From assembly GCF_900114495.1 (NCBI RefSeq), contig NZ_FOZI01000006.1:1-64000 (forward strand): 64,000 nucleotides of DNA, read 5' to 3'. The notes under the pieces are model-generated. The model searched no databases and was not told where the DNA came from. It worked only from the letters and a program-made list of their open reading frames with translations. This DNA comes from Dyella sp. OK004 (GTDB taxonomy: Bacteria; Pseudomonadota; Gammaproteobacteria; Xanthomonadales; Rhodanobacteraceae). Positions 27,875 to 37,031 of the stretch are shown one piece after another (position 1 is the first letter of the stretch; each line of letters opens with the position of its first letter). Position numbers and translations under genes: made by a program.

Positions 27875-29362
27875 GTGAGTGAAGAAATCCTGATCAATGT
27901 AACGCCGCGCGAAACCCGCGTCGGCGTGGTCGAAAACGGCATGCTGCAGGAAGTGCATGTCGAGCGAGCCTCCCGCCGCGGTTATGTGGGCAATGTGTAC
28001 AAGGGCCGCGTGCAGCGGGTGATGCCGGGCATGCAGGCGGTATTCGTGGAGATCGGCCTGGAGCGCGCGGCGTTCCTGCACGCCTCGGACATCGTGCGTC
28101 CGACCCTGCCGGCGTCAGTGGACGGTGCCGAGGTGGTGCCGGCGGGCAACGGCAACACGCCGTCGATCAGCGAACTGGTGCACGAGGGCCAGGAGATCGT
28201 GGTGCAGGTGGTGAAGGACCCGATCGGCACCAAAGGCGCGCGTCTGTCCACGCACCTGTCGATTCCCTCACGCTATCTGGTGCTGCTGCCGCACGCGCGC
28301 ACGATGGGCATTTCCGCGCGCATCGAGGACGAAGCCGAGCGCCAGCGTCTGAAAGAGGTAATGACCTCGCTGATCGGCGAGAACCCACTCGGCTACATCG
28401 TGCGCACCAACGCCGAGGAACAAACCGCGGAGTCGCTGGCCTTCGACGTGACCTATCTCGGCAAGGTGTGGCGTGTGGTGCAGGAAAACATCGCCAAGTC
28501 CAAGGTCGGCGAACGCGTGTACGAGGAACTCTCGTTGCCGCTTCGCAGTCTGCGCGACATGCTCAACGACGACATCGAAAAGGTGCGGGTGGATTCGCGC
28601 GAGACCTACGAGAAGGTCGTCAAGTTCGTGCACAAGTTCATGCCCAGCCTGGACGATCGCATCGAGCACTATGCCGGCGAGCGGCCGATCTTCGATCTGT
28701 ACGGTGTCGAGGACGAAATCCAGCGTGCGCTGAAAAAGGAGGTGCCGCTCAAGTCCGGCGGCTACTTGATCGTCGATCAGACCGAGGCAATGACCACTAT
28801 CGACGTCAACACCGGTGGCTATCTCGGTACACGCAATCTCGAGGAAACCGTTTATCGCACCAACCTGGAAGCGGCGCAGGCCGCAGCCCGACAGCTGCGG
28901 CTGCGCAATCTCGGCGGCATCATCATCATCGACTTCATCGACATGACCGACGAGGAGCACAAGCGTCAGGTGCTGCGCATGCTGGAGAAGGGCTTGTTGC
29001 GCGACCACGCCAAGACCACGGTGTACCCGATGTCAGCCTTGGGGCTGGTGGAGATGACGCGCAAGCGCACCACCGAGAGCCTGGAACGCCAGCTGTGCGA
29101 ACCCTGTCCGGCTTGCTCTGGTCGTGGCGCGGTGAAGACGGCGGAGACGGTGACCTATGAAATCTTCCGCGAGATCACCCGTGCGGTACGTCAGTTCAAT
29201 GCGGAGAAGTTGTTGGTGATGGCCAGCCCGAAAGTGGTGGGGCGCATCCTGGAAGAAGAGTCCACTGCAGTGGCGGAATTGGAAGAGTTCATCTCCAAAA
29301 GCATACGCTTTCAGGCCGAAGAGCATTATTCGCAGGAACAGTTCGATGTCGTTCTTTTGTGA
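27875..29362 (+). CDS. rng: Ribonuclease G
   Basis: Endoribonuclease of the RNase E/G family that matures the 16S rRNA 5' end and degrades mRNA. 495 residues, beginning at a GTG with AAGGGGAG upstream. The N-terminal S1 domain (GNVYKGRVQRVMPGMQAVFVE, split by an RNase H-like part) is followed by the DNase I-like domain with IDVNTGGYLG, which carries a catalytic Asp, and IIIIDFIDM. The zinc link is CEPCPACSGRG. It lacks the long unstructured tail of RNase E. In E. coli it sits in mreBCD-maf-rng-yhdP-tldD; here the genes before rng are different. Confidence 0.96.
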   Translation: MSEEILINVTPRETRVGVVENGMLQEVHVERASRRGYVGNVYKGRVQRVMPGMQAVFVEIGLERAAFLHASDIVRPTLPASVDGAEVVPAGNGNTPSISELVHEGQEIVVQVVKDPIGTKGARLSTHLSIPSRYLVLLPHARTMGISARIEDEAERQRLKEVMTSLIGENPLGYIVRTNAEEQTAESLAFDVTYLGKVWRVVQENIAKSKVGERVYEELSLPLRSLRDMLNDDIEKVRVDSRETYEKVVKFVHKFMPSLDDRIEHYAGERPIFDLYGVEDEIQRALKKEVPLKSGGYLIVDQTEAMTTIDVNTGGYLGTRNLEETVYRTNLEAAQAAARQLRLRNLGGIIIIDFIDMTDEEHKRQVLRMLEKGLLRDHAKTTVYPMSALGLVEMTRKRTTESLERQLCEPCPACSGRGAVKTAETVTYEIFREITRAVRQFNAEKLLVMASPKVVGRILEEESTAVAELEEFISKSIRFQAEEHYSQEQFDVVLL

Positions 29363-29386
29363 TTCGCTGCGCGGCAAGAGCTGCCA

Positions 29387-32300
29387 GTGAACGTGGTTTG
29401 GCGCCAGCGCATGCACTTTATTGCCCGCGCGGCGGGCTGGATCGCGGGCGTGGCCGTGATCAGCCTCGCGGTGCTGGCTGGCCTGATCCAGCTGTTGCTG
29501 CCGACGCTGGCCAATCATCCGCAATGGGTAGCCGCGCAGCTTAGCCAGCAGCTGCACCGGCCGGTGTCGTTCGCCTCGATGGAGGGGCGTTGGGAGGCTT
29601 CCGGCCCGCTGTTCATCATGCGCGACGTCACCATCGGTCCGGGCGAGTCGGGCAGTCCGCTGCATATTCCCGAGACCGAGCTCAAGCTTGATCTTGGGGG
29701 CTGGCTTCTGCCGTCACGTCATCTGCTCAATCTGCATGCGCGTGGCCTCCAGCTGGACCTCAGCCGCGACGCCGATGGCACCTGGCACATCAACGGCATC
29801 GGCATGGCCGGTGGTCAGGACCGGCAGAGTGCTTCCTTCCGGGGCCTGTCGGTGGAGCTGCGGCTGAGTGACCTGCGGCTGGATATCACCGACGCGCGCG
29901 TCAACAAACATTACGCGCTGCTCGCCAGGCAATTGCGTATGAGCAAGCAGGGCGGACGCATACGCGTCGGCGCCATCCTGCAGCGCGAAGGCACAGCCGG
30001 CGAGTTGCGTGGTGCGGGCAGTTTCCGCGAGGACGGCGCGGATGGGCGCCTGTGGTTGGGGGGCAGCAACATCGATCTGCCTGCCTTGACCGCCGGCGTC
30101 GATATGGGCGGCTATACGGCCGAAAGCGGGCACGGCACCTTCGCCAGCTGGCTGGACTGGCGCGACGCGAAGGTGGTGCGTAGCCTGACTCGGTTCGATC
30201 TGAGTGACGTGGTGCTGGTGAGCCCGGAGGGCAACAAAGCGCACGTGTCCTCGCTGCATACGCTGGCGGAGCTGCGCAAAGGACAGGATGGCTTCCAGTT
30301 GCGCTGGGCGACGGATGATGGGAGCGCTCTCGCCGCCGATCTGCATCAGCTGGATGGCGAACAGGCGCGGGTCGATGTCGCCGCGCGCGATCTGCAACTG
30401 GGGCCGCTGCTGCCATGGCTGGCGCTCAAGCCGGAGCTTTCGCCGGGGCTGGCGCAATGGGTCGGTGCAGGCAAGCCACGCGGCAAGCTGAGCCATGCGG
30501 CCCTGCGCTGGACGCGGGCTCAGGGCATCGAATTCATTGATGCGGGCTTCAACAGTGTCGGTATCGATGCGGCCGGCAAGCTGCCCGGTATCGAGCGGCT
30601 GGATGGCGAATTGCGCGGCGACGCACAAGCGCTCTCGCTCGAGCTGCCTACTCAGGCAACGGTGCTGAATTTTCCGCATACCTTCCGCAAGCCGTTCGTG
30701 ATGTCGCAATTGGGCGGCACGTTCGCGTTCTGGCATGCGGATGGCGACTGGCATATCGGCATCGCGCCGCTGGACTTCCAGGGAGTGGGCTACGGCGGCC
30801 AGGTGCGTGGCGAGATCGCGCTGCACGATGCGGGCGGGCGTCCCTTCCTCGATATCTATGCCGCGCTGAGTCACGCGGATGTGGAGGCGGCCAAGCTGTT
30901 CTGGCCGATCGATTCCATGTCGCCGGCAGCGATCGACTGGCTGGATCGTGCCCTGATAGTGGGCAAGATCGACAATGGTTCGGTGGTGGTGCACGGTGAT
31001 CTGGCGGACTGGCCTTTCCTGCATAACGAAGGCCGCTTCGAGGCGCGCACCGAGATCAGTGATCTCACCCTGGAATACGGCAAGGATTGGCCGCGCGCCG
31101 AAGGCGTTTCAGCAGTCGCCAACTTCGTCAATAACGGCATGTTGGTGGAAGCGAGCGGGGGGCAGTCGCTGGGCGTCAAAACAGAACGGGCGGTGGCGCT
31201 GATCCCTGATTTCGCCAACAGCACACTCGATCTCAATGTCCGTGGCTCAGGCACCGGTGCCAGCCTGATGGATTTCGTGCGCCGCAGTCCAATCGGCATT
31301 CATCAGGCCGACGCGCTGGCCAAGCTGAGCCTGGGTGGCACGGGCAATTTCGATTTCCATCTGGTGCTGCCGGTGAAGGACGCCAAGGACTTCACCCTGG
31401 CCGGCACCGCCCAGCTTAAGGACGCCGATCTCAACGCACCCGACTGGAACCTCAAGCTGGACAAAATCAACGGTCCGGCCACGTTTGACGGGCATGGCTT
31501 TCATGCCGGTCCGCTCGATACCGGTTTTCGCGGGCAGCCGTCCAAACTGGATATGGCCATCGCGGGTGCCACGGGCCGGCCGGACACGATGTTCTCCGCG
31601 CGCCTCACTGGCCGTTATGGCGTGGCCGAGCTGGTGCAGGGCTTTTCGGAGCTGGACTGGCTGAAAGAAATCGCAACCGGACGCAGCGATTTCACCGTCG
31701 GCTTCGACATCGTGCGCCCGGAGACCGTGGCGAATACCTCGCAGATACTGACGCTCGACTCGACCCTGGCAGGCATGACTCTGGATGCGCCGACGCCGAT
31801 GAAGAAGCCGGCGGAGGCGAGTCTTCCCTTGCATCTGAGCATGAGCTTGCCGGTGCATGGCAGCGATCTGCAGATATCACTGGGCCAGATCGTGCGTCAG
31901 CGCTTTCGCCTTTCCGATGGCGATAGTCATCCACTCGGGGCGACGTTCAACTTCGGCACACGTATGCCCGACACGGTGCCCGACAAGGGCATCCGCATCC
32001 GTGGTCGCGCATCGAAGCTCGACGTAACGGGATGGGTACAACGCACGGTGGCCACTAGCGGCAGTAGTGGCCCAGGCCTTGAAAGTATTGACGTCAATGT
32101 CGATCAGGCGGAAGTGTTCGGCCACACTTTTCCTTCCATGCGCATCCAGGCCACACCGCAGGCAGATGAGCTGAATGTGGACGTGGACAGCGCGGATATT
32201 GCCGGCCGTTTCACCGTGCCCTCGGCTGACTTGAACAAGCGTGGCGTTACGGCGCGTCTGGAGCGGCTGCATTGGCCCAAGAGCACCACGCCCGACAACA

Positions 32301-33238
32301 AGCCTGGCGTGAACGTGCCGGTGGGGAATCCTGCCAATACCGGCGTGACACCGTCGGCGCTGCCGCCGTTCCACCTATGGGTTGGCGATTTGCGATTCGG
32401 TGAATCGAAGCTCGGCGAGGCACGCCTGGAAACCTGGCCCACCGATCGCGGCATGCATATCGACCAGTTGCGCGCGTTGTCGCGCAGCGTGCAGATCAAT
32501 GCCTCCGGCGATTGGGACGGTACGGCGACCAACAGTCATACGCATCTGCGCATCGATTTCGCCGCGGAGAATCTCGGCGAGATGTTGGGCGCGTTTGGTT
32601 TCGCGGGATTGTTCAACGGTGGCAAGACACACACGCTGCTCGATGCCACCTGGCCCGGTGCGCCGTCCGCGATGGAGCTGGCGAATATGGAAGGCAAGCT
32701 CACCGTGCAGGTGACCAGCGGCAGCATTCCGGAAGTGGCTCCCGGTGTGGGCCGCTTGTTCGGCTTGGTTTCGGTGGTCGAGATGCCGCGCCGGCTCACA
32801 CTCGATTTCGGCGACGTGTTCAGCAAGGGCTTCGCTTTTGATTCGATCGCCGGCGACTTCACGCTGGCGGGCAGCAATGCCACCACGCAGAACCTGGAAA
32901 TTCGCGGTCCCGCCGCCGAGATCAGCATCAAGGGCCGCACCGGCCTGCGCACCAAGGACTATGACCAGCAGGTGGTCGTGGTGCCGCACGTGGGCAACAG
33001 CCTGCCGATCGTCGGGGCGGTCGTGGGCGGCCCGATTGGTGCTGCGGCGGGTTTCGTCGCGCAAGGGTTGTTGGGGCGCGGCTTGAACCGCGTCGCGGTG
33101 ATGCACTACCGGATCACCGGGCCGTGGGACAAGCCGGTGATCGAGAAGACGGGATCCTCCGAAGTGCCGGCGGCACTCGCCGTGCCGATGCAGGGGCCGC
33201 CGGTTGTGCCGGCCCCCGCCACCAGTGGCGGCCGATAA
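29387..33238 (+). CDS. yhdP: YhdP-family AsmA-like phospholipid-transport protein
   Basis: Very large envelope protein, 1283 residues, with one N-terminal membrane helix at about residues 14-38. The rest is a long periplasmic chain of the DUF3971/AsmA-C type that forms a lipid-conducting bridge from inner to outer membrane. In E. coli, YhdP shares this task with TamB and YdbH. Near the C terminus is the conserved GLVSVVEMPRRLTLDFGDVF block. The start is GTG at 29387, 24 bases after rng; an ATG at 29411 is an alternative. Position after rng and near tldD matches E. coli. Confidence 0.92.
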   Translation: MNVVWRQRMHFIARAAGWIAGVAVISLAVLAGLIQLLLPTLANHPQWVAAQLSQQLHRPVSFASMEGRWEASGPLFIMRDVTIGPGESGSPLHIPETELKLDLGGWLLPSRHLLNLHARGLQLDLSRDADGTWHINGIGMAGGQDRQSASFRGLSVELRLSDLRLDITDARVNKHYALLARQLRMSKQGGRIRVGAILQREGTAGELRGAGSFREDGADGRLWLGGSNIDLPALTAGVDMGGYTAESGHGTFASWLDWRDAKVVRSLTRFDLSDVVLVSPEGNKAHVSSLHTLAELRKGQDGFQLRWATDDGSALAADLHQLDGEQARVDVAARDLQLGPLLPWLALKPELSPGLAQWVGAGKPRGKLSHAALRWTRAQGIEFIDAGFNSVGIDAAGKLPGIERLDGELRGDAQALSLELPTQATVLNFPHTFRKPFVMSQLGGTFAFWHADGDWHIGIAPLDFQGVGYGGQVRGEIALHDAGGRPFLDIYAALSHADVEAAKLFWPIDSMSPAAIDWLDRALIVGKIDNGSVVVHGDLADWPFLHNEGRFEARTEISDLTLEYGKDWPRAEGVSAVANFVNNGMLVEASGGQSLGVKTERAVALIPDFANSTLDLNVRGSGTGASLMDFVRRSPIGIHQADALAKLSLGGTGNFDFHLVLPVKDAKDFTLAGTAQLKDADLNAPDWNLKLDKINGPATFDGHGFHAGPLDTGFRGQPSKLDMAIAGATGRPDTMFSARLTGRYGVAELVQGFSELDWLKEIATGRSDFTVGFDIVRPETVANTSQILTLDSTLAGMTLDAPTPMKKPAEASLPLHLSMSLPVHGSDLQISLGQIVRQRFRLSDGDSHPLGATFNFGTRMPDTVPDKGIRIRGRASKLDVTGWVQRTVATSGSSGPGLESIDVNVDQAEVFGHTFPSMRIQATPQADELNVDVDSADIAGRFTVPSADLNKRGVTARLERLHWPKSTTPDNKPGVNVPVGNPANTGVTPSALPPFHLWVGDLRFGESKLGEARLETWPTDRGMHIDQLRALSRSVQINASGDWDGTATNSHTHLRIDFAAENLGEMLGAFGFAGLFNGGKTHTLLDATWPGAPSAMELANMEGKLTVQVTSGSIPEVAPGVGRLFGLVSVVEMPRRLTLDFGDVFSKGFAFDSIAGDFTLAGSNATTQNLEIRGPAAEISIKGRTGLRTKDYDQQVVVVPHVGNSLPIVGAVVGGPIGAAAGFVAQGLLGRGLNRVAVMHYRITGPWDKPVIEKTGSSEVPAALAVPMQGPPVVPAPATSGGR

Positions 33239-33244
33239 GCCAGC

Positions 33245-34441
33245 TTATTCTGTCGGCTTGGTGCTGCCGCGGAACGGAAACAGTTGCTGCCGGACGAAAC
33301 CGTCCGGCATGTAGTCGCCGACCACGCCGTACTTCTCCGGGAATTTCTTGGTCGACTTCACCGCGGTACCGAACACGTAGTCGAGGAACGCGTAGTGCGC
33401 GGCGTAGTTCTTGTCGATGGCTTCGTCATCGGAGGCGTGATGCCAGTGATGGAAGTCCGGCGTCACCACCAGATACTTCAGCGGACCCCACGGCAAATGC
33501 ACGTTGGCGTGATTGAACACCGCCTGGAAGCCAACCACGATGATGTATGCATTCATCACCGCTTCGCTGAAGCCAAGAATGTACAGCGGCGCGAGCACGC
33601 AAACGCGGGTCGCGATCAGCTCCAGCATGTGCTGACGCGAGCCGGCCAGCCAGTCCATGGTTTTCACGCTGTGGTGCACGGCGTGGAAGCGCCACAGGAA
33701 GGGCACCTCGTGATACGCGCGATGGGTCCAGTACTGCGCGAGGTCGGCGACCAGGACGCACAACAGCAGCTGCGGTATGAAGGGCAGATGCTGCACGGCC
33801 TGCTGGAAATCGCTGCGCACCAGCCAGCCGAACAGATGGTGCAGCAGGAAGTTCACCACCAGCAGCGCCAGGCCGACGATGAAGTGATTCACCGTGAAAT
33901 GCTTGAGATCGGTCTGCCACTCTTTGCGAAACAGCGACTGCCCCTTGTACAGCGGGAACAGTTTTTCGATCACCACAAAGATCAGGGTGGAGCCGAGCAG
34001 GTCGAGAATGAACCAGTCCAGGCCGATATACGGCGTGTGCTCCGGAAAGTTGCCCACCGGCACGCGGGAACCGCCCAGCACAGTAGCGACGATCACCATC
34101 GCGAACGCCACCAGATTGATGTTGCGCATGCGGCCGAGAATCAGGTTGCCCAGCGAGATACCGCCGGCGATCAGCAGCGCGAGCAGCAACAGCTGGCGCA
34201 GCACGTCTACCGAATACTTGTGGCGCAGGTCCGGCGTGGTGAGGTACTGCGGGAAATGGAAGGCCAGCACACCGAGCAGGCTCAGGAAGCCGAGCGACAG
34301 CGCGATCACACTGCTCACCTTGCCCAGCCCAGGCTTCAGTTCACCGTCGCGGTGCAGCAGTTCGCGAGTTTCTTCGACGGGTGCCTTCAGGGTGCGATCG
34401 ATGACTTTGTGGGCCAGCTCGCGCTTGGAGAAATCGCTCAT
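33245..34441 (-). CDS. Sterol desaturase / fatty acid hydroxylase family membrane protein
   Basis: Di-iron membrane oxygenase family. 398 residues from the ATG at 34441, with several predicted helices. The histidine clusters that bind the irons are all present: H240xxxH244, H253xxHH257, H311xxxH315 and HHWHH at 331-335. Bacterial members hydroxylate or desaturate lipids, carotenoids or hopanoids; the substrate here is not known. It faces yhdP tail to tail and is divergent from tldD, so it interrupts the usual yhdP-tldD adjacency. Confidence 0.88.
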   Translation of the reverse strand: MSDFSKRELAHKVIDRTLKAPVEETRELLHRDGELKPGLGKVSSVIALSLGFLSLLGVLAFHFPQYLTTPDLRHKYSVDVLRQLLLLALLIAGGISLGNLILGRMRNINLVAFAMVIVATVLGGSRVPVGNFPEHTPYIGLDWFILDLLGSTLIFVVIEKLFPLYKGQSLFRKEWQTDLKHFTVNHFIVGLALLVVNFLLHHLFGWLVRSDFQQAVQHLPFIPQLLLCVLVADLAQYWTHRAYHEVPFLWRFHAVHHSVKTMDWLAGSRQHMLELIATRVCVLAPLYILGFSEAVMNAYIIVVGFQAVFNHANVHLPWGPLKYLVVTPDFHHWHHASDDEAIDKNYAAHYAFLDYVFGTAVKSTKKFPEKYGVVGDYMPDGFVRQQLFPFRGSTKPTE

Positions 34442-34582
34442 TCGGTGGTCCTTCACGCCATGGACCCGGTCGTGCCGGGGATGGCGAATGGTAGCGGGGC
34501 GGCGGGTGGTTGGCAGCTTTAAACGGGATGGAGTCGGCCCCACTTGCTAAAGTCTGTTCCTTGTTCACATGGCGATGACCAC

Positions 34583-36022
34583 ATGGATTCCCTGATCGCA
34601 CAGGCCGAGCGCCGCTTGCTGGCACCGGGTGGCCTGGCTTCCACCGACCTCGACCGGGTTTTCACGCAGCTGATGGGGCCGTCCATCGACGCCGCCGACC
34701 TGTATTTCCAGCATTCGCGCAGCGAGTCGTGGGTGCTGGAAGAGGGCATCGTGAAGGACGGCAGCCATTCGATCGAACAGGGCGTGGGCGTGCGCGCCAT
34801 CTCTGGCGAGAAGACCGGCTTTGCCTATTCCGACGAGATCGTGCTGCCGCAGCTGCTGGACGCCTCCAGGGCCGCGCGTGCCATCGCGCAAGGTGGCAAC
34901 GGCGCCGGTAAGCCGCTGGCGCTGCATGGTGCCAGGCAGCTGTATCCGGCCATCGATCCGGTGGAAAGCCTGCCCAACCCGGACAAGATAGCCTTGCTGC
35001 GCGAAGTGGACGCCTATGCGCGTTCGCGCGACCCGCGCGTGAAGCAGGTGATCGTCAGTCTGGCGGCCACCATGGATACCGTGCTGATCGCCGCCTCCGA
35101 CGGCACGCTGGCGGCTGACGTGCGCCCGCTGGTGCGCCTGAACGTGCAGGTGATCGTCGAGCAGAACGGTCGCCGTGAGCAGGGCCACTCCGGCGGCGGC
35201 GGTCGTTACGGCTATCGCGAATTGCTGGAGAACGGCCGCGCCATGGCGTTCGCTGACGAGGCGGTGCGCCAGGCGCTGGTCAATCTCGACGCTGTGGATG
35301 CACCGGCCGGCAGCATGACCGTGGTGCTTGGCCCCGGCTGGCCTGGCGTGCTGCTGCACGAAGCCATCGGCCACGGTCTGGAAGGCGACTTCAACCGCAA
35401 GGGTAGCTCCGCCTTCGCGGGCCGCATCGGTCAGCGTGTAGGCGCTCCAGGTGTCACCGTGGTGGATGACGGCACCCTGCAAGGCCGCCGCGGTTCGCTC
35501 AGCATCGACGACGAAGGCACGCCGACCGAGTGCACCACGCTGATCCAGGACGGCATCCTCAAGGGCTACATGCAGGACAAGCTCAATGCGCGCCTGATGG
35601 GTATGGCGCCCACCGGCAACGGACGCCGCGAATCCTTCGCGCAATTGCCGATGCCGCGTATGACCAACACCTACATGCTGGCCGGCCAGCACGATCCGCA
35701 GGAGATCATCCGTTCGGTGAAGCGCGGCCTGTACGCAGTGAACTTCGGCGGCGGCCAGGTCGACATCACCAACGGCAAGTTCGTGTTCTCCGCCAGCGAG
35801 GCTTACCTGATCGAGGACGGCAAAGTCACTCGACCGGTGAAGGGCGCTACGTTAATTGGCTCGGGACCGGATGTGCTCACGCGCGTGTCGATGATCGGCA
35901 ACGACCTTGCGCTGGACGAAGGCGTCGGCGTGTGCGGCAAGGACGGGCAGAGCGTGCCGGTGGGCGTGGGTCAGCCGACGCTGAAAGTGGACGGCATGAC
36001 GGTAGGCGGCACCGCTTCCTAA
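34583..36022 (+). CDS. tldD: Metalloprotease TldD
   Basis: Forms a heterodimeric zinc protease with PmbA (TldE). The pair degrades unfolded peptides and matures modified peptides such as microcins, and affects CcdA stability. 479 residues (E. coli 481) from the ATG at 34583. The zinc motif is HEAIGH (259-264), within [14 protein letters not shown], with further conserved Gly-rich stretches near the C terminus. The REP-type hairpin at 36034-36100 starts 11 bases after the stop. Confidence 0.97.
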   Translation: MDSLIAQAERRLLAPGGLASTDLDRVFTQLMGPSIDAADLYFQHSRSESWVLEEGIVKDGSHSIEQGVGVRAISGEKTGFAYSDEIVLPQLLDASRAARAIAQGGNGAGKPLALHGARQLYPAIDPVESLPNPDKIALLREVDAYARSRDPRVKQVIVSLAATMDTVLIAASDGTLAADVRPLVRLNVQVIVEQNGRREQGHSGGGGRYGYRELLENGRAMAFADEAVRQALVNLDAVDAPAGSMTVVLGPGWPGVLLHEAIGHGLEGDFNRKGSSAFAGRIGQRVGAPGVTVVDDGTLQGRRGSLSIDDEGTPTECTTLIQDGILKGYMQDKLNARLMGMAPTGNGRRESFAQLPMPRMTNTYMLAGQHDPQEIIRSVKRGLYAVNFGGGQVDITNGKFVFSASEAYLIEDGKVTRPVKGATLIGSGPDVLTRVSMIGNDLALDEGVGVCGKDGQSVPVGVGQPTLKVDGMTVGGTAS

Positions 36023-36033
36023 GCCCTATATAG

Positions 36034-36100
36034 GTAGGAGCGCACCCTGTGCGCGATCACGTCATCGATACGTCGGATCGCGCACAGGGTGCGCTCCTAC
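36034..36100. repeat. REP-like palindrome (doublet)
   Basis: Perfect 25-bp inverted repeat (36034-36058 with 36076-36100), starting GTAGGAGCGCACCCTGTGCG, with a 17-base loop. The GTAGGAGCG...GTGCGCGA core resembles REP sequences of Pseudomonas and Xanthomonadales, which occur in hundreds of intergenic copies and are mobilised by RAYT transposases. It lies between convergent tldD and yjgA and could also end their transcripts. A related copy is at 45725-45837. Confidence 0.8.
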
Positions 36101-36112
36101 AGCAAGCTAGGC

Positions 36113-36643
36113 TTATTCCTCGCTGACAGTCAGGTCTTTCAGCAGCTGAAAAATTTCCCGATACGCACGCGGCGGCTTGTTCGCCTCTTTTTCGGTGCGT
36201 GCCTGGCGGATCAGTGAACGCAGGTGTTGGCGGTCGATCTGCGGATGCTTGGCGATCAGTTCGGAAAGCGTGTTGTCGTCGTTGTCAGCGAGCAGGCGAT
36301 CGCGTGTCGCTTCGAGGCGATGCATCGCCGCCGTTTCCTGGCGCTGGCGTTCGCGATTCTCGCCCAGCGCGGCGCGCACGCCGTCGAAGACTTCGTTCTC
36401 GTGACGACGCATCACCTTGGCGAGAAAACCGAGCTGGCGCTTGCGCGCGATGTGCGCGGTGATCTTGCGCGTGTTGTCGATTTCACGACGCACGTCATCG
36501 GGCAGGTCCAGCTTGGCCAGGCGGCTTGCCGGCAACTCCACCAGCTGGTTGGCGAGTTCGAGCACGGCCAGCGCGTCGCGTCGCTGCTGGGTGCGCGTCG
36601 GGCCGTAATCGTGTTCTGGGTTGTCGGTGTAAGTGCGGTTCAC
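36113..36643 (-). CDS. yjgA: Ribosome-associated protein YjgA (DarP, DUF615)
   Basis: Helical protein that binds late 50S precursors and aids peptidyl-transferase-centre maturation in E. coli. 176 residues from a GTG at 36643 with AAGGG upstream. The frame is open further back, but the added part is not similar to the family and overlaps the DUF1653 gene. Family stretches such as KLDLPDDVRREIDNTRKI and LLADNDDNTLSEL are clear. As in E. coli, yjgA is divergent from pmbA, here with a small gene between. Confidence 0.92.
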   Translation of the reverse strand: MNRTYTDNPEHDYGPTRTQQRRDALAVLELANQLVELPASRLAKLDLPDDVRREIDNTRKITAHIARKRQLGFLAKVMRRHENEVFDGVRAALGENRERQRQETAAMHRLEATRDRLLADNDDNTLSELIAKHPQIDRQHLRSLIRQARTEKEANKPPRAYREIFQLLKDLTVSEE

Positions 36644-36674
36644 GAGGGATATCCCTTCAGGTCGTTCGTCGTGC

Positions 36675-36923
36675 TCAGCGAGCTGCTTCCGGGCCGGTAG
36701 CAAAACCGGGTTCAGCACGTTCCAGCGCAAAACGGGGAACGGTTTGGCCGTCCACTTCCACCGTTTCGCAGAACATGGCGGCAGGGCGGACCCACAGGCC
36801 ATGCTCGCCGTACAGTGCCTGGTAGACCACCAGCGGTTCCAGCGTCTCGCTGTGACGGGCGGTGCCCAGCACGCGATAGCGCTGTCCCTTGTAGTGACGG
36901 TAGAAGCCGGTCTCCGGCAACAT
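36675..36923 (-). CDS. DUF1653 domain protein
   Basis: 82 residues from the ATG at 36923, which has GGAG upstream; an ATG at 36953 lacks a binding site. The whole protein is one DUF1653 domain: a small beta-rich fold with the GFYRHYKGQRYRVLG start and LVVYQALYGEHGLWVRP core. Function unknown. Transcribed with yjgA (31 bases apart) and divergent from pmbA. Confidence 0.85.
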   Translation of the reverse strand: MLPETGFYRHYKGQRYRVLGTARHSETLEPLVVYQALYGEHGLWVRPAAMFCETVEVDGQTVPRFALERAEPGFATGPEAAR

Positions 36924-37031
36924 GATGCGATCTCCGCCGCGGACGCTTTGCATTGGGCCGCGGCGCCCCCATTTCGAGGAGTTGCGCGGTTCGGACCGCG
37001 TATTCTACCTGCCAGCCTTCAGGAAGCCCAC

